A stretch of 64,000 nucleotides of DNA. Source: Schistocerca nitens. Its lineage: Eukaryota > Arthropoda > Insecta > Orthoptera > Acrididae. A program made the translations under genes and the position numbers. The DNA is taken from contig NC_064614.1 of assembly GCF_023898315.1 (NCBI RefSeq), positions 503,456,109-503,520,108 of the forward strand, given 5' to 3'. Shown piece after piece: positions 33,387 through 44,878 of the stretch. The notes beneath the pieces were generated by a model. The model was not told where the DNA came from and searched no databases. It saw only the letters and a program-made list of their open reading frames with translations. Each line of letters starts with the position of its first letter. The first letter of the stretch is position 1.

Positions 33387-34945
33387 CTCTCAAGGAATCA
33401 ATTGCATCAGTGCTTCTCCCATATTGAAACCAGGAGCTAGTCCCAACAACTCTAAAATATCACATCTGCTAACTGCCCCATCATTGAAGCAAATAACTGG
33501 AAGTAATACACCTAGTCTAATGGTATTGAAACCAACAAACACAGTCTTAGGCAGTCGTTCCCAAATAACATGGTTGAAACATTCATTAACAATTTGTGTC
33601 TTTGCATATAAGCACTGTGACAACATTTTAGTGTCACTTAGGTCCCTGCATATGGGCTTAATTGCTTCCAATACCTCAAATGGCCGGGAGCGATAGTGTG
33701 CAGAAGTCTCGCCATTTGCTATTGCTTTTTTGAATCCACACCATGTGTCTACACCTTTGTCACAGAGAGCATGCTGTGGATGGTCATCCATAGAAGCTAT
33801 ATGGAAAAAAGGTAGCCCGTACTGCTTTCTTCATGGCCTCAATATTGTCTCGATTCCTTCTTATGGCTAAACCATAATAGAGCTGCAGTTTGTCCGTTCA
33901 CAGAGCTTTTTCCCCTTCATATCTTTTATTAGCTTATGTAAAAGTTTGCCCATCCTCTTTCGGACATGACCAACACACTCTAACTTTTCAGCTTTTACAG
34001 TTCTTCCATGAGGCATATTTTACAAAATTTGCGCACCCTTTGGAGTCTCCGTCTTCAAGGTACTTCATCTGCTGTACACCATAATTCTCTTCTGACCTTT
34101 GAAATATTCTGAGAACTTCCTCTGATTCCATTCCACCACTGTACCCAGAAAAATTCTGAACATGATCCTAATTATTTGCTTTGGAACCACGGCAGTATTT
34201 TGTCATACAGCCTTTGTCAATCACCTTTCCATTTTACAGGGATGTTGCAGTGAAAACACTATTCAGTGATAGGTGACTACGCTTCTGCCATGGCTCATCA
34301 AAGGCTGCAGCTATATCAGTGTCACCCTCATTGTATAACACAGTTCATTCTACTGCTTTCTTCATTGAAACAGCACTCACTTGACCGAGACTTTCAAAAA
34401 GTAACTGTGTGTAGTTCTCAAATCTTGTACGTGGAAGCAAATTCACGATAGCGCAAAATGATTGATCTGCCTTTCTACCCTTGGCAATACACCTCATTCC
34501 ACATGCAAGTCTGATATTTGTGTTAACTTTTCCTTTGTACAATCAGGAAGAATACCCAGTTTTAGTTATCCCACAGAAATCACAAAACACTTGCAACTTG
34601 CTAACCACACCTTTCCTGCCCTCAAAATCGTGGACGATTTTAATACCACCTTTTCCACATAGCGCACACACAGCAGCATTCTTTAGAAGGGAACATAAAG
34701 CACTCAATTCAGCAATTATGGAAACACATTCCATTACACTGTTTGGATCATATTTTACAGAAATTTCACTCTGGGTACTCAAATATTCTAGCTTCTGTCT
34801 TGAGGCCCTTGGCGGAGTCGACATAACATCCAGTTGGTTTGTGGATGTAATTACACAGTCACTACTTTCCAACGAAGTGAACCGATTACTGTAAAACTTA
34901 AGTTTTCCCGTTCCAAAACACTTTTTCTTTTTTTTTTGGAGGCAT
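33387..34945 (-). pseudogene. Decayed Mutator-like transposase-domain gene
   Basis: Begins on the minus strand at MPPKKK (ATG at 34945) in a poly-A tract, where the frame is lost within about 15 codons. 34543-34872 has a Cys-rich zinc-binding stretch (CALCGKG..., FCDFCG). 34345-34542 has IRLACGMRCIAKGRKADQSFCAIVNLLP. 33390-33791 carries the conserved C-terminal pattern HALCDKGVDTWCGFKKA, PICRDLSD, ECFNHVIWERLPK. These match the insect protein family annotated as Mutator-like transposase domain. The catalytic core between 33800 and 34340 is visible only in broken frames. No ends or target duplication were resolved. A domesticated gene is unlikely given the breaks. Confidence 0.75.
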
Positions 34946-35282
34946 AACTACTTTAGAGAATGACACAGCACCAACAACTCAACAATGTACAGAAGTTTGA
35001 ACTCAAACAACTCTCGAAAACCATAGATATACAAAGGAAAACAAAGGATCATCGGAAAGCGTGTGTGCTAACAGGGCTGCCAATTCAAAAACACGATTAC
35101 GCAGTGTATTTTTTCGAAGTGGCAAAATAATAATGACGCCATTTGACATCCGAGCGCAGCGGAAACACGGTCGTTCCCGCATAGCGACATATATTTAAAT
35201 TTGTTTTTAAAGATGTTCCCGGTGTCTGAATCGATTCATTTAACTACCATTTTGTTCACAAAACTCTAAATAATGATTTAAG
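34946..35282. other. 5' flank of the Mutator-like gene, unassigned
   Basis: No promoter motif or inverted end could be matched to the 32653-33386 side. It borders the 5' LINE piece at about 35283. Confidence 0.4.
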
Positions 35283-35835
35283 AAGGGAAAACATTGGAAT
35301 TTTTTTAAGCAGATTCACTAGCAAGTGACCTTAATGATATGGACCTGTAATTCAGTGGATTACTCCTACTGCCATTCTTAAATATTGGTGTGACCTTTGT
35401 AACTTTTCAGTCTTTAGGTACTGTTCTATCGTCGAGCGAGCGGTTGTATATGACTGTCAAGTATGGAGCTAATGCATCAGCATACTCTGAAAGGAACCTA
35501 ATTGGTGTATAGTCTGGACTGGAAGATTTGCTTTTATTACGTGACTGAAGTTGCTTCACCACTCTGAGGATACCTACGTCTAAGTTACTCATGTTGTCAG
35601 CTGTTCTTGATTCTAATTTTGAATATTTACTTTGTCTCCGTTGTTGAAGGAATTTCGGAAGGCTGCTTTGGTAGCACTGTCATCGATAATATTTCTGTTG
35701 CTATCGCGCATACTTTATGTACGATTAGAATCTCTCTAGATTTTTTGCCAGTTTGCGAGACAAAGTTTCGCGTGGAAACCAATTTATTCTCGCTTTGAAT
35801 TCCGTGCTAGATTTAGAGCTTCTGCTTTATTTTTC
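35283..35835 (-). pseudogene. CR1/Jockey-like LINE, upstream piece
   Basis: The minus-strand frame 35407-35592 reads VVKQLQSRNKSKSSSPDYTPIRFLSEYADALAPYLTVIYNRSLDDRTVPKD. This is the entry region of a non-LTR reverse transcriptase (KSPGPDGIPNRFL... in intact copies). Shifted-frame words for VTPIFKNGSR and NPLNYRSISL follow toward 35290. Continues at 29373 after the RTE and Mutator-like insertions. The upstream limit near 35835 is approximate. Confidence 0.75.
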
Positions 35836-37878
35836 AAAACTAGTAAAACAGGAGAATCTTAAGAAACAAAAGCCTGTCGAGGTAAGGGACCATTTTACTA
35901 GTGTCTAAATTGTTCAGTTCTTAATAATATATGTTTTCTTGGAGCTAAAGGTAATTACTCACTCCTTTATATTGGTGTTAATCTCTGTTCTTACATCATT
36001 GACTGATCAGTTATGGCAAGACTGTAGTTCCTACACTACCTAAGCTCTAAATATTCACAGCATATTGCTTGAAGTTCGTTTATAGATAAGGCAGAATAAT
36101 CACAGAGTGGTATGATAAATTACCACAAAACTAAGTGTGGTCAGGTGCAAGTGCTTAAGCGTTCATGAATGTAAAGTATCATGTTCGCTTTAGTATCATT
36201 GTGTGTGAAGTAGCTGCTTCTGACCGGCTCGTAAGTCGGTAACATGCTAGGTACATTAAGATAGGCTGTTAATCATTTTGTTTCTGTGCTAGGAATTACC
36301 CACACTGTTGGAGAACATTACACCTGCAGAAAGACAGGAGATGTTTATGGAAGAGTGGCCAACGTCCCATTTCCTACGCCTCGTGACACTTCAGTGACCT
36401 ACAGATTTTTCGAGGATGCCCAATAAAATAAGTCTCTGTTCAAATGCTTTTTACTCTTCGCTTCTTCGGTAGTTTGACGTTAAAGGCGTTGGTGTATGCT
36501 ACATCCAACGACAACACGCGTACGTCAGAGGGACGCACATCCCATGAATATTGTATAATCGTGAGACTGTGTTTTGGACGTCCTGTATATTATGAATGCA
36601 GTGAAAACACTATTAATTAACCTGCTAAGTAATCCCCTGTTTCCATACTGGGTGAAAACAAAGACGAGAATTCAATGGTAAGGGCATGGTGACAGTTTTT
36701 CATTGGGCATATAGAGCACAGGAAAATGCGAAGTGTGGAAGTGTTGGGAAGTGGGAGGTCCAAAATATGCTTTCCGCTGGTGTACTTTATTTATCTAGTT
36801 AATATGGCCATACATAATGACAGCAACGATATTATAAATATATCACATTGGGAGGAAAAGAAACGAAGCAGTAGTTAGGCAGAGTATTTGAGGTGGCTCT
36901 TAAGTGGAGTGATCTACTTCGGTGTTACGTTTCTTACCCTCTCCCGTTCATCTGTACGAGTGCAGAATTACCTCCCGCGTCCTCCCACTCATTTTTCTTC
37001 CAAGCACGCCACCACCTCGATGAGACGTGGCACTGTTAAATGGTAACTTATCACCAACGCTTGACAACTTCATGATACGAAAGTCTCCACAGGAGCCCAC
37101 TCTCTCTAAAGCTGTCGCCACGATAAAGTGATACTACTTCTTTAATGCTTGCTGTATTTGTTTTCTGAACGCCTCTGAGAGCTACTTTAAAATTCGTGAC
37201 GGTCCACCACATTCAGGAAACTATGCGAAGTCATTCAAGTTACGTATCTGACACGAGATTGTCAGCTGTCTGGGAAAATGCATGTGATTACTCACCAGCC
37301 CTACGGCAAGCATAATCTTAGCAGACGCTCATAATTCTAAGGCACTGAACAGAATACAGCTCCTTGTTCCTCTAAATCTTGTATTGGGCGCAGACGTAAG
37401 TTCAGGAACAGTGAGCTCCAGATGCTATTCCGATTATCCAGGCGTAAATTTGCGTGCATTTCGAAACACAGCTGGTGCGTTCTTCTATGTGTGGTCCATG
37501 TTTATATAATTATGTTACTTAATAGTCAAATCATTTCAGTTGAATCAACCATGGGTTCATGGTGAAACCTTTGTAAAATAAATAAACAAACTCTGTTTTT
37601 TTCCCTTGTTTAACAAATATTATTATGGTTACTCCAAAACCTTGGTTTCCGGTTATAAGCTGATTTTCAAACACATTACTGATTCCAAAGATGATAAAGG
37701 AAAGATAAACATGATAAGGTAAAGGTAAACATCGTAACTTCTCAACGAATCGATACTTGGCTCAATGTAAAATCACTTCAATAATCATTTTCTTGACAAA
37801 TTACGTTTGGAATTATGCAATTCAGCAATTACGCTAACATGTCAAAACATATTCCTTTATAGGGAAAACGTCGAACAG
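35836..37878. other. Unassigned
   Basis: About 2 kb with no open frame above 60 codons and no recognised repeat. Confidence 0.5.
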
Positions 37879-37889
37879 GATAAGTAACA

Positions 37890-38005
37890 AATGGTTCAAA
37901 TGGCTCTGAGCGCTATGGGACTTAACATCTGAGATCATCAGTCCCCTAGAACTTAGAACTACTTAAACCTAACTAACCGAAGGACATGACACACATCCAT
38001 GCCCG
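37890..38005 (-). repeat. tRNA-headed SINE, family A, 5'-truncated
   Basis: On the minus strand only the body remains, from the cgggcatgga region to the atttgaacca end; the tRNA head is missing. A perfect target duplication of 10-11 bp (gataagtaaca) surrounds it at 37879-37889 and 38005-38015, so truncation occurred during insertion. Confidence 0.9.
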
Positions 38006-38015
38006 ATAAGTAACA

Positions 38016-41000
38016 TTTTGAGGGCAAGTGGTTCTTGTGATTTTCTATGTCCCTCGGCAAATAGGTCATTGCTTGTACAGTGCAAAAGACAAACAACCCC
38101 ATTCACGTATTCACCTTTTTTAAATGATGTCACAAATCCTAGACTGAAATAAAGCTTTGGACCTCAATCCGTTAGTAGATAAAATGTTATAGGCTGATGT
38201 ATAACATTATTCCTATGTATGTTTAGTCATGTTATTGTAAGTGGTGAATAGTGTAATACCACATGAAATTAAAAAGAAAAAATCGTCTTTGAAGTACTTT
38301 GTCTTATCATCTTGTTTATCTATGCTTTATCATCTTTGGAACCAGTAATGTACTTGCAAATGGACTTATAACCCGCAACCTGGGTTGTGCAGTAACCATA
38401 ATAAAATTTGTAAAATAAGGCAAAAGACAGTGTTTGTTTAGTTAGCAATGAAACGTTATGCGAAAGTTACTTTAGACCTTACTATTTGCTCTAGAATGTA
38501 TAACAAATCCTGCGTTTGCTTGTGGGTGATAAAAAAACGAATATTCAAGACTGTTTAAAATTTAGTTCCTCATATTAGTGGCTCCTTACACTGAAAAACG
38601 TTGGAAATTCGAAAGTGGAGAAAAAACTGAACCTCTAACCAGCGACCTATGGATATTTCTATTCTTCCTACGCCAATAAAAATCTTTAAAAAGCACTTCG
38701 CTATGATGGTTAGCGAGTTAACAGAGAACCGTTGTTGGGAATAATAAATCGGCGTTAACTTTATGTTCGGTGGCAACAAAAATAACTTCGACAAATAATT
38801 GCACAGAGTACCTCAAACAACGATAAATTTTAATCCGATACGATAGCCAACCAATTAAAATATCGGTTTCGCTTTGCGTAAAGGAACATTTTTTCCTGTT
38901 TCATGTGAATAAATGAATCGCTTAATTTACATATTTTCTCCCATTGCAGCCGATACGTTTGTACGTCCTAAAATAAATAATAGCCACATTAATTATGTAT
39001 TTGAAAGTCGGTAGCAACTTTTCAGTTATCATTGGCAATGGTTCCTGGCAGTTTATAAAACGCAAGTTAGCTTCGGCTTTTAACTGACACACGACGTAAG
39101 ACATTTACTAACATCCACTTTTCTTTAACAGTTTAAGGAAGCGTGCCATGGCCCCGCAGACTGGGTCGGTAGAACAAGTAAGATAAGGTGGAAACGATCG
39201 ATTGAGTCATAGCTTCATTAACGCATCACATAGTTATTAAAATTCTCGCAGTGTGAACAAGCTTACAAGCTCTGCTCTGTACAATAATTTCTTTTAAAAT
39301 TCACAAAAAATGAAACAATTAACAAATAAACAAAGCTGAACCATGATAATTATTCAGTACAGGAATCCAGAAGTGAGAAAACTTTCAATATTATTCAAAT
39401 AACCAAACCTGATAATCTCTTACCCTGGAACCTTATAGGTGTACAGAAATTAAAATCACTTTAAGGTGCATAGAAATTATTCAACAGGTTATGTGGTTGC
39501 CAACAAAACCGTAGCATGACAATAAGCACAAATTACTGATAAAAGTTTTTTTGACTGTTTTCTCTGTGCAGATTAACCTTACTGTAGAAAGAAAACAGAA
39601 AGACACAAATAGCTAATACTACAAGTTAATATGCATGTTCGAGACAGTTATGCTAAGTTTTACTCTCAGATGAAACACTACAAGGATGACAACAGGTTGT
39701 ACATAGCTCTTCAGACTTCACTTAACTCGCATAGAAACATTCGAAATGGCTTGGTATAGCATCCACTATTGAATACAGAATAGAAGTAAAATTTGGAACG
39801 ATAGCTTTCTTTTCTGCGTAGCTTGCTTAGATTCGAGACGCTGGCCGTTAGATGCAGTATTTATGTCATAACATTCGAGCTCTATTATACGTCAAGTAGA
39901 ATGAAATATCTCACAGTGTACCTGAAACAGGCCGGTGTTAGAAACAAGAACTGTTATAAAGTTTCACTGACACCTACCTCACGCACAAGCTTGTTATGAA
40001 ATAAGAAATAACCACGCATACACTGCAAAGTTTTAACTAAATGTCTGTGATACCATACACAGGAAGCGGATGCCACTGAACAGTTTAAATCAGGCAAATG
40101 CCTCTGTAATATATTGTGCACACGATAGTGTATAATCTCTACAGGTCACGTAGCACACAAAATACTTGCGAACAGTTTCGTGAGCAAATAACAGCACACC
40201 AAAAGAATGGAAAAATCGTGAGATGGGGACAACCATCAGTGCCCAATACTTGAAGGAACTGAATGTTCAACACAGTGACAACATACAATTTCTTTGCGTC
40301 CGGCTCACTGAATTTCCGTAAGCGTACAGTGCGTTCGTGCCAAGTATACACAAAGACAGGCCTTCGTGCGACAGACCACGGTCCCTTCTCGCTGGGCACA
40401 ACCAGGTAAATACACATTATCAGTGTTGGACGTTCGTTCAGTCAGCAACAACTCCCTGGTTATTAGCAGTACTGTTTCTAACTGTACGTCGCTGTTAAAC
40501 CCCGTTTTTCGCGCTGCGGTCACGCAGGTAAACTCTTGCTTCTGTCAGAGAGGTCACAAGCGGAGTCAATAAGGAGTACGGCCAGTCCGGAATAACAGTT
40601 CGGCTACTGCCAACGTAGGTCCTAGAACCGAACAAGGTATAATATATTTTAGATGAATTGGGAGCTACTAAGACGCTTCTTCACGCTGATAAATGATTTC
40701 GCTCTTTTTATTTTGTGACTCTGGTACTCAAAAAATGCCATGGAAGTCATCCTGAATAATTGTTTTGTTTTCTCGGATCAGGAACTCCGCTGAATTTGAG
40801 GTATGTGAAGTTTACATGTACACCCGAAAGAATCTAATTGCGTTGTGAATATTCCTTCAATGCAAGTTAGATTCACATAGTTTAATTTTCGACCATACAA
40901 ACGCATTACGACTTTTCACTGACGCAACCTGCCTAAAATACCTCATAGTCAAAAGAGCGAATGAATACGGCACACAGTGCAGACAATGTAAAGGGAATTA

Positions 41001-41170
41001 CAGTTATCCTGGCGACCTACGTCTGCTAATTGTATTACTCTTACTCTTGTCATCGTCTACATCTATATTCCATAAGCCACGTTGCCATGTTTCTCGGTGG
41101 TTCCTCTCGAAGGAAGGTGGGAAGGAAGAGAGTGTTTCAAAATATCGTCGATTACGAGGTCGTTACAAAC
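38016..41170. other. Unassigned
   Basis: About 3.1 kb of AT-rich DNA. Open frames are at most 92 codons (40139-40417 minus) and not recognised. No repeat boundary seen. Confidence 0.5.
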
Positions 41171-41217
41171 TGATTATAAACTCGTGATTCTTGAGTTTCT
41201 CCCGGCGTATTTGATAA

Positions 41218-41359
41218 TCAAAATATCCACGGGTGTACTGCCGGTCTACAGTGTCCAACGGGCACAATATTTCGGCGATCATACATGTCGCCATCATCAG
41301 GTGAACTGACGGACTGAGCTCCTGTGAACGTGCCGGCACGGAGATCCGTACACTATGGC
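41218..41359 (-). repeat. Left inverted terminal repeat of the PLE
   Basis: Reverse complement of 43062-43203. It holds a minus-strand copy of the hammerhead-like core at 41270-41300. Confidence 0.92.
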
Positions 41360-41394
41360 ACTACCGGAAGATCAGCGTTGACCCCACAAAGAAG

Positions 41395-43068
41395 GTGGAC
41401 AACAAGACGAGGTCGCTTCTCAAGGACGCAGATTTACCGGAGGGTGACGCTAAGAAATTGTTACCCCAAGGTCCGGTACCGCCTAGACTATATGGATTCC
41501 CGAAGGTTCACAAAGAGGGGGTACCATTACGCCCCATTGTCAGCAACATCAGGGCACCTACATATTTGTTGGCCAAATACCTGACGGGAATATTAAGTCC
41601 TTACATGGGTAAATGCCCTCATCACATCCGTAATTCCGTGGATTTTGTTAAACGCCTTGATAGCTTCACGTTGGGTGAGTCAGATATCATGGTGAGTTTT
41701 GACGTCGTTTCCTTGTTCACGAGGGTACCCCTGCGAGAGTCACTAGAATTGATTAGTCAGAAGTTTGACGAGAAGACCACTGAACTTTTTAGGCATGTCT
41801 TGACTTCCACGTATTTTCTTTTTAATGGAGAATACTACGAACAGACGGAGGGAGTCGCTATGGGTAGCCCACTCTCACCGGTGGTAGCGAATTTGTACAT
41901 GGAGAACTTCGAGGAGGAAGCCCTGTCGTCATCCGAATGGAAACCTACTTGCTTTTTCCGTTACGTGGACGACACTTTCGTCATCTGGCCACATGGTATG
42001 GATAAACTCCTTGACTTCCTTACACATCTAAACTCCATACACCCAAACATCAAATTCACTATGGAGACTGAAACGGAGGGTAAACTACCTTTCCTTGACG
42101 TCTTGGTCAAGAGAAGGCCTGACGGCACCCTAGGTCATGGGGTGTATCGGAAGACAACGCACACTGATCTGTATTTGCACGCAGACAGCTGCCACCACCC
42201 TTCACAGAGGAATGGGGTACTTAAAACTCTAGTACATAGGGCGCGCACTATCTCTGACGCAGAGAGTCTACCCCAGGAATTGGAACATCTGAGAACTGTA
42301 TTTCGAAAAAATGGGTACTCAGAGTGGCAGATTCAACGTGCTCTCCGCCCAACCACTACAGCACAACCTGTGGATATGGATGAAATCACGAGGGAGGAGG
42401 TAGGCACTGCGTTTATCCCATATACAGGCGCACTCTCGGGAAAGATCGCCCGCATTTTGAAGAAACACCGGGTCGGAACGGTGTTTTGTCCTCCGAATAA
42501 AACTCGTGCACTGGTGGGGAGCGCCAAAGATGACCTCGGTTTGAGGAAGGCCGGCGTGTACCAGATTCCGTGTCAATGTGGCAAGTCGTATATTGGTCAG
42601 ACGATGCGTACCGTCGAGGATCGATGCCGTGAACACCAGAGGCACACTCGACTGATGTATCCGAGCAAGTCGGCGGTCGCTGAACATTGTTTGTCGGAAA
42701 ATCACGCTATGGAGTATGAACGCACGAGGATTCTGGTACAGACGTCGAGATACTGGGACAGCGTTGTTAGAGAGGCCATCGAAATTCGCACCAATGACGA
42801 CCTCATAAATCGTGACTGTGGCTATAATCTTAGCAAGGCTTGGGAACCAGCGATTGGGTTAATCAAGAGTAAATCGAGCAAATGTATAGTTGTGACGACC
42901 ACGGCGGACGGAGCCATCACACCGACGTCATCTCAGACGCCGTCGCAATCTGTTCCACCGCGCGACCGTGGCGCGGGGCGCGGACGGCGGAGTGAGCGCG
43001 CCGCGGGCGGAGGGTATTTAAATCCGCCGCCGCCGCGACCGAACCCAGTTCCACCTGAGCAGCCATAG
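41395..43068 (+). CDS. Penelope-like reverse transcriptase with GIY-YIG endonuclease, N-terminally truncated
   Basis: 557 codons, uninterrupted. Residues about 20-260 are reverse transcriptase: PPRLYGFPKVHKEGVPLRPIVS, MVSFDVVSLFTRVP with a catalytic Asp, GVAMGSPLSPVVANLYM, FRYVDDTFVIW with the catalytic YVDD near 41962, and LPFLDVLV. Residues about 390-470 are the GIY-YIG nuclease: AGVYQIPCQCGKSYIGQTMRTVEDRCREHQR, with the Cys pair and SAVAEHCLSENH forming the zinc-binding pattern of animal PLEs. The C-terminal 50 residues are Pro/Arg-rich and run into the right inverted repeat. The frame is open upstream of the first ATG, back to about 41360, so the true start lies in lost sequence. It would nick DNA and copy the element RNA. 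Confidence 0.92.
   Translation: MDNKTRSLLKDADLPEGDAKKLLPQGPVPPRLYGFPKVHKEGVPLRPIVSNIRAPTYLLAKYLTGILSPYMGKCPHHIRNSVDFVKRLDSFTLGESDIMVSFDVVSLFTRVPLRESLELISQKFDEKTTELFRHVLTSTYFLFNGEYYEQTEGVAMGSPLSPVVANLYMENFEEEALSSSEWKPTCFFRYVDDTFVIWPHGMDKLLDFLTHLNSIHPNIKFTMETETEGKLPFLDVLVKRRPDGTLGHGVYRKTTHTDLYLHADSCHHPSQRNGVLKTLVHRARTISDAESLPQELEHLRTVFRKNGYSEWQIQRALRPTTTAQPVDMDEITREEVGTAFIPYTGALSGKIARILKKHRVGTVFCPPNKTRALVGSAKDDLGLRKAGVYQIPCQCGKSYIGQTMRTVEDRCREHQRHTRLMYPSKSAVAEHCLSENHAMEYERTRILVQTSRYWDSVVREAIEIRTNDDLINRDCGYNLSKAWEPAIGLIKSKSSKCIVVTTTADGAITPTSSQTPSQSVPPRDRGAGRGRRSERAAGGGYLNPPPPRPNPVPPEQP
43015..43023 (+). promoter_or_regulatory. TATA-like box upstream of the PLE terminal repeat
   Basis: tatttaaat within a GC-rich stretch, about 100 bases before the hammerhead-like core. 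A TATA-like tatatatt sits in a comparable place in the second PLE (61161-61168, minus). It is a candidate promoter by position only. Confidence 0.35.
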
Positions 43069-43203
43069 TGTACGGATCTCCGTGCCGGCACGTTCACAGG
43101 AGCTCAGTCCGTCAGTTCACCTGATGATGGCGACATGTATGATCGCCGAAATATTGTGCCCGTTGGACACTGTAGACCGGCAGTACACCCGTGGATATTT
43201 TGA
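43062..43203 (+). repeat. Right inverted terminal repeat of the PLE
   Basis: 142 bases starting gccatagtgtacggatctcc and ending gtggatattttga, mirrored at the left end. The open frame ends inside its first bases. Confidence 0.92.
43121..43151 (+). ncRNA. Hammerhead-ribozyme-like core in the PLE terminal repeat
   Basis: CTGATGA, then GGCGA and TCGCC forming a 5-bp hairpin around a nine-base loop, then GAAA, followed by tattgtgcccg. This is the order CUGANGA - stem II - GAAA of type I hammerheads. Such motifs are established in the terminal repeats of Penelope-like elements. Stem III and the cleavage site could not be placed with confidence, so activity is inferred only. A mirror copy lies on the minus strand at 41270-41300. 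Confidence 0.6.
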
Positions 43204-43217
43204 TGATTATAAACTCG

Positions 43218-44401
43218 GTTTGTGTAAGGAAATCGTAAGTGCCATGTAAACAGAAGCTTGCCGAAATTTGTCGTTAACAGTTTAAGAAAATCATACAAAA
43301 CCAAAAGACCAAAATCTGGGTGGTCGGACGAGGATTTGAAATGTCGTGCTCCCGAATACGAGTCCACCTTCTTGTCACTGCGCGACCCAGTTCGGCGAGT
43401 ACTTCAGATAACTTACCACTCTTATTTTCCCCTTTTGCTGTGCCATTCAACAATTGTCAGTTCCCATTTGTATGAACTCTAATTTATCTGATTTCCCCAA
43501 CGTGGTCATTTCGCGAGAAGTAAATCAGTGGAATTGGTACGCTGCCTAACTCTTCTTTCTGGAACGTCCGCTCTAGGAGTGTTATCAGCAGAGCTTTTTG
43601 TGATGCATGATTCCTTCTTGTAAGCGCATTCCCCACTGAGAGGATACGACGAGCCATGAGACACACCTCGATGGAGATGCTGCGGCGGAACATTTGTTCG
43701 TTCGACGATCTTATTCCCATTGTTGCGATACGACGTTCGTCTCTAAACGGTGGATTGTGAGAGGCTGAAATATTACGAGTCACTCGTCTGTTGCACTCGC
43801 GAGATCAGCTGAAAGTATATTCACAGTAGCTTATCATTAAAGCTCAGTAATTCGAGGAACAAAAGTAAGAACCAATATTATCATTACCAATCACAGTTCG
43901 GTTGTTGTTTCTTGTGAACGCTCTATACAAAAAACCGCATTCTATAAATTTAGCCGAATAGGTCCAGACAGTTTTCACTTTCAGGGGAAATTAGTATCAG
44001 CAACTCAGACGTAATGGAAAACAAATTTCCGACTTGCAGTTACCTCTACGGTGAAGCATAGCGGATAAATTGAAGGCATTTCAGCATGCGGCTGGCTTTC
44101 TAAAGAGCGCTGCGAAAGGAATTATTTTCAGGAAAATAAACTAATAAGAACTTAAATTAGTATTGTGATTTTGTCAAATAATGAGTACATGCCAACAAAA
44201 CTAATATTGTATTTCTCAATTGTATATTTTAACTATTAAATTACATTTAAGTAAGATTCTTCCAATGAATTTCAGAATACTGTAATTCTTCCACGAATGA
44301 AATGGCTTAAACAATACTAGTTCGATTTGTTCTTTAGTGTTGCTCAACAGTCTGAAACCATCAGCAGGCAGTGTCATCACTGGAGGTAGACAAGATCTGA
44401 G
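43218..44401. other. Unassigned
   Basis: No recognisable gene or repeat between the PLE and the SINE nest. Confidence 0.5.
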
Positions 44402-44437
44402 GAAGAGCCGCAGCCGCGCGGGATTAGCCGAGCGGTC

Positions 44438-44573
44438 GCCGGCACGGTACCTCAGCGTGTTCGGTCAGAGGGTTAGCTGCCCTCTGTAATAAAAAAAACT
44501 GAGTTAATCGATGAACAATGAACTTCAACGGATGTATTACGACGTCCGCCACGAGCAGATGCAACGAACAAAA
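44438..44573 (+). repeat. SINE family D, copy 1
   Basis: Starts gccggcacggtacctcagcg and runs through ttcggtcagagggttagctgc and gacgtccgcc to gcaacgaacaaaa. It is about the same sequence as the copy at 44789, and together they form a direct repeat interrupted by SINE A. Confidence 0.8.
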
Positions 44574-44771
44574 GCCGGCCGGGGTGGCCGAGCGGTTCTA
44601 GGCGCTTCAGTCTGGAACCGCGTGACCGCTACGGTCGCAGGTTCGAATCCTGCTTCGGGCATGGATGTGTGTGATGTCCTTAGGTTAGTTAGGTTTAAGT
44701 AGTTCTAAGTTCTAGGGGACTGATGACCTTAGAAGTTAAGTCCCATAGTGCTCAGAACCATTTGAACCAAC
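44574..44771 (+). repeat. tRNA-headed SINE, family A, full length
   Basis: Intact A-box region (ggccgagcggttctaggc) and B box (ggttcgaatcc), body gatgtccttaggttagttagg, end ccatttgaacca. A perfect 12-bp target duplication, caacgaacaaaa, lies at 44562-44573 and 44772-44783, taken from the tail of SINE D copy 1. It is therefore the youngest layer of this nest. Confidence 0.93.
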
Positions 44772-44788
44772 CAACGAACAAAAAAAAA

Positions 44789-44842
44789 GTCGGCACGGTA
44801 ACTCAGCGTGTTCGGTCAGAGGGCTGCGTGCTCTGTGTAATA

Positions 44843-44878
<36 letters not shown>

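Larger units (their letters stand above)
41185..43203 (+). mobile_element. Penelope-like element with inverted terminal repeats
   Basis: A 2.0-kb insertion with a perfect 14-bp target duplication, tgattataaactcg, at 41171-41184 and 43204-43217. The coding part is one open frame with reverse transcriptase and GIY-YIG endonuclease, the defining pair of Penelope-like elements. It begins inside the reverse transcriptase region, so the copy is 5'-truncated. The ends are 142-bp inverted repeats (41218-41359 and 43062-43203). Penelope elements are known for terminal repeats in direct or inverted orientation. The open frame and exact duplication suggest a young insertion. Confidence 0.93.
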
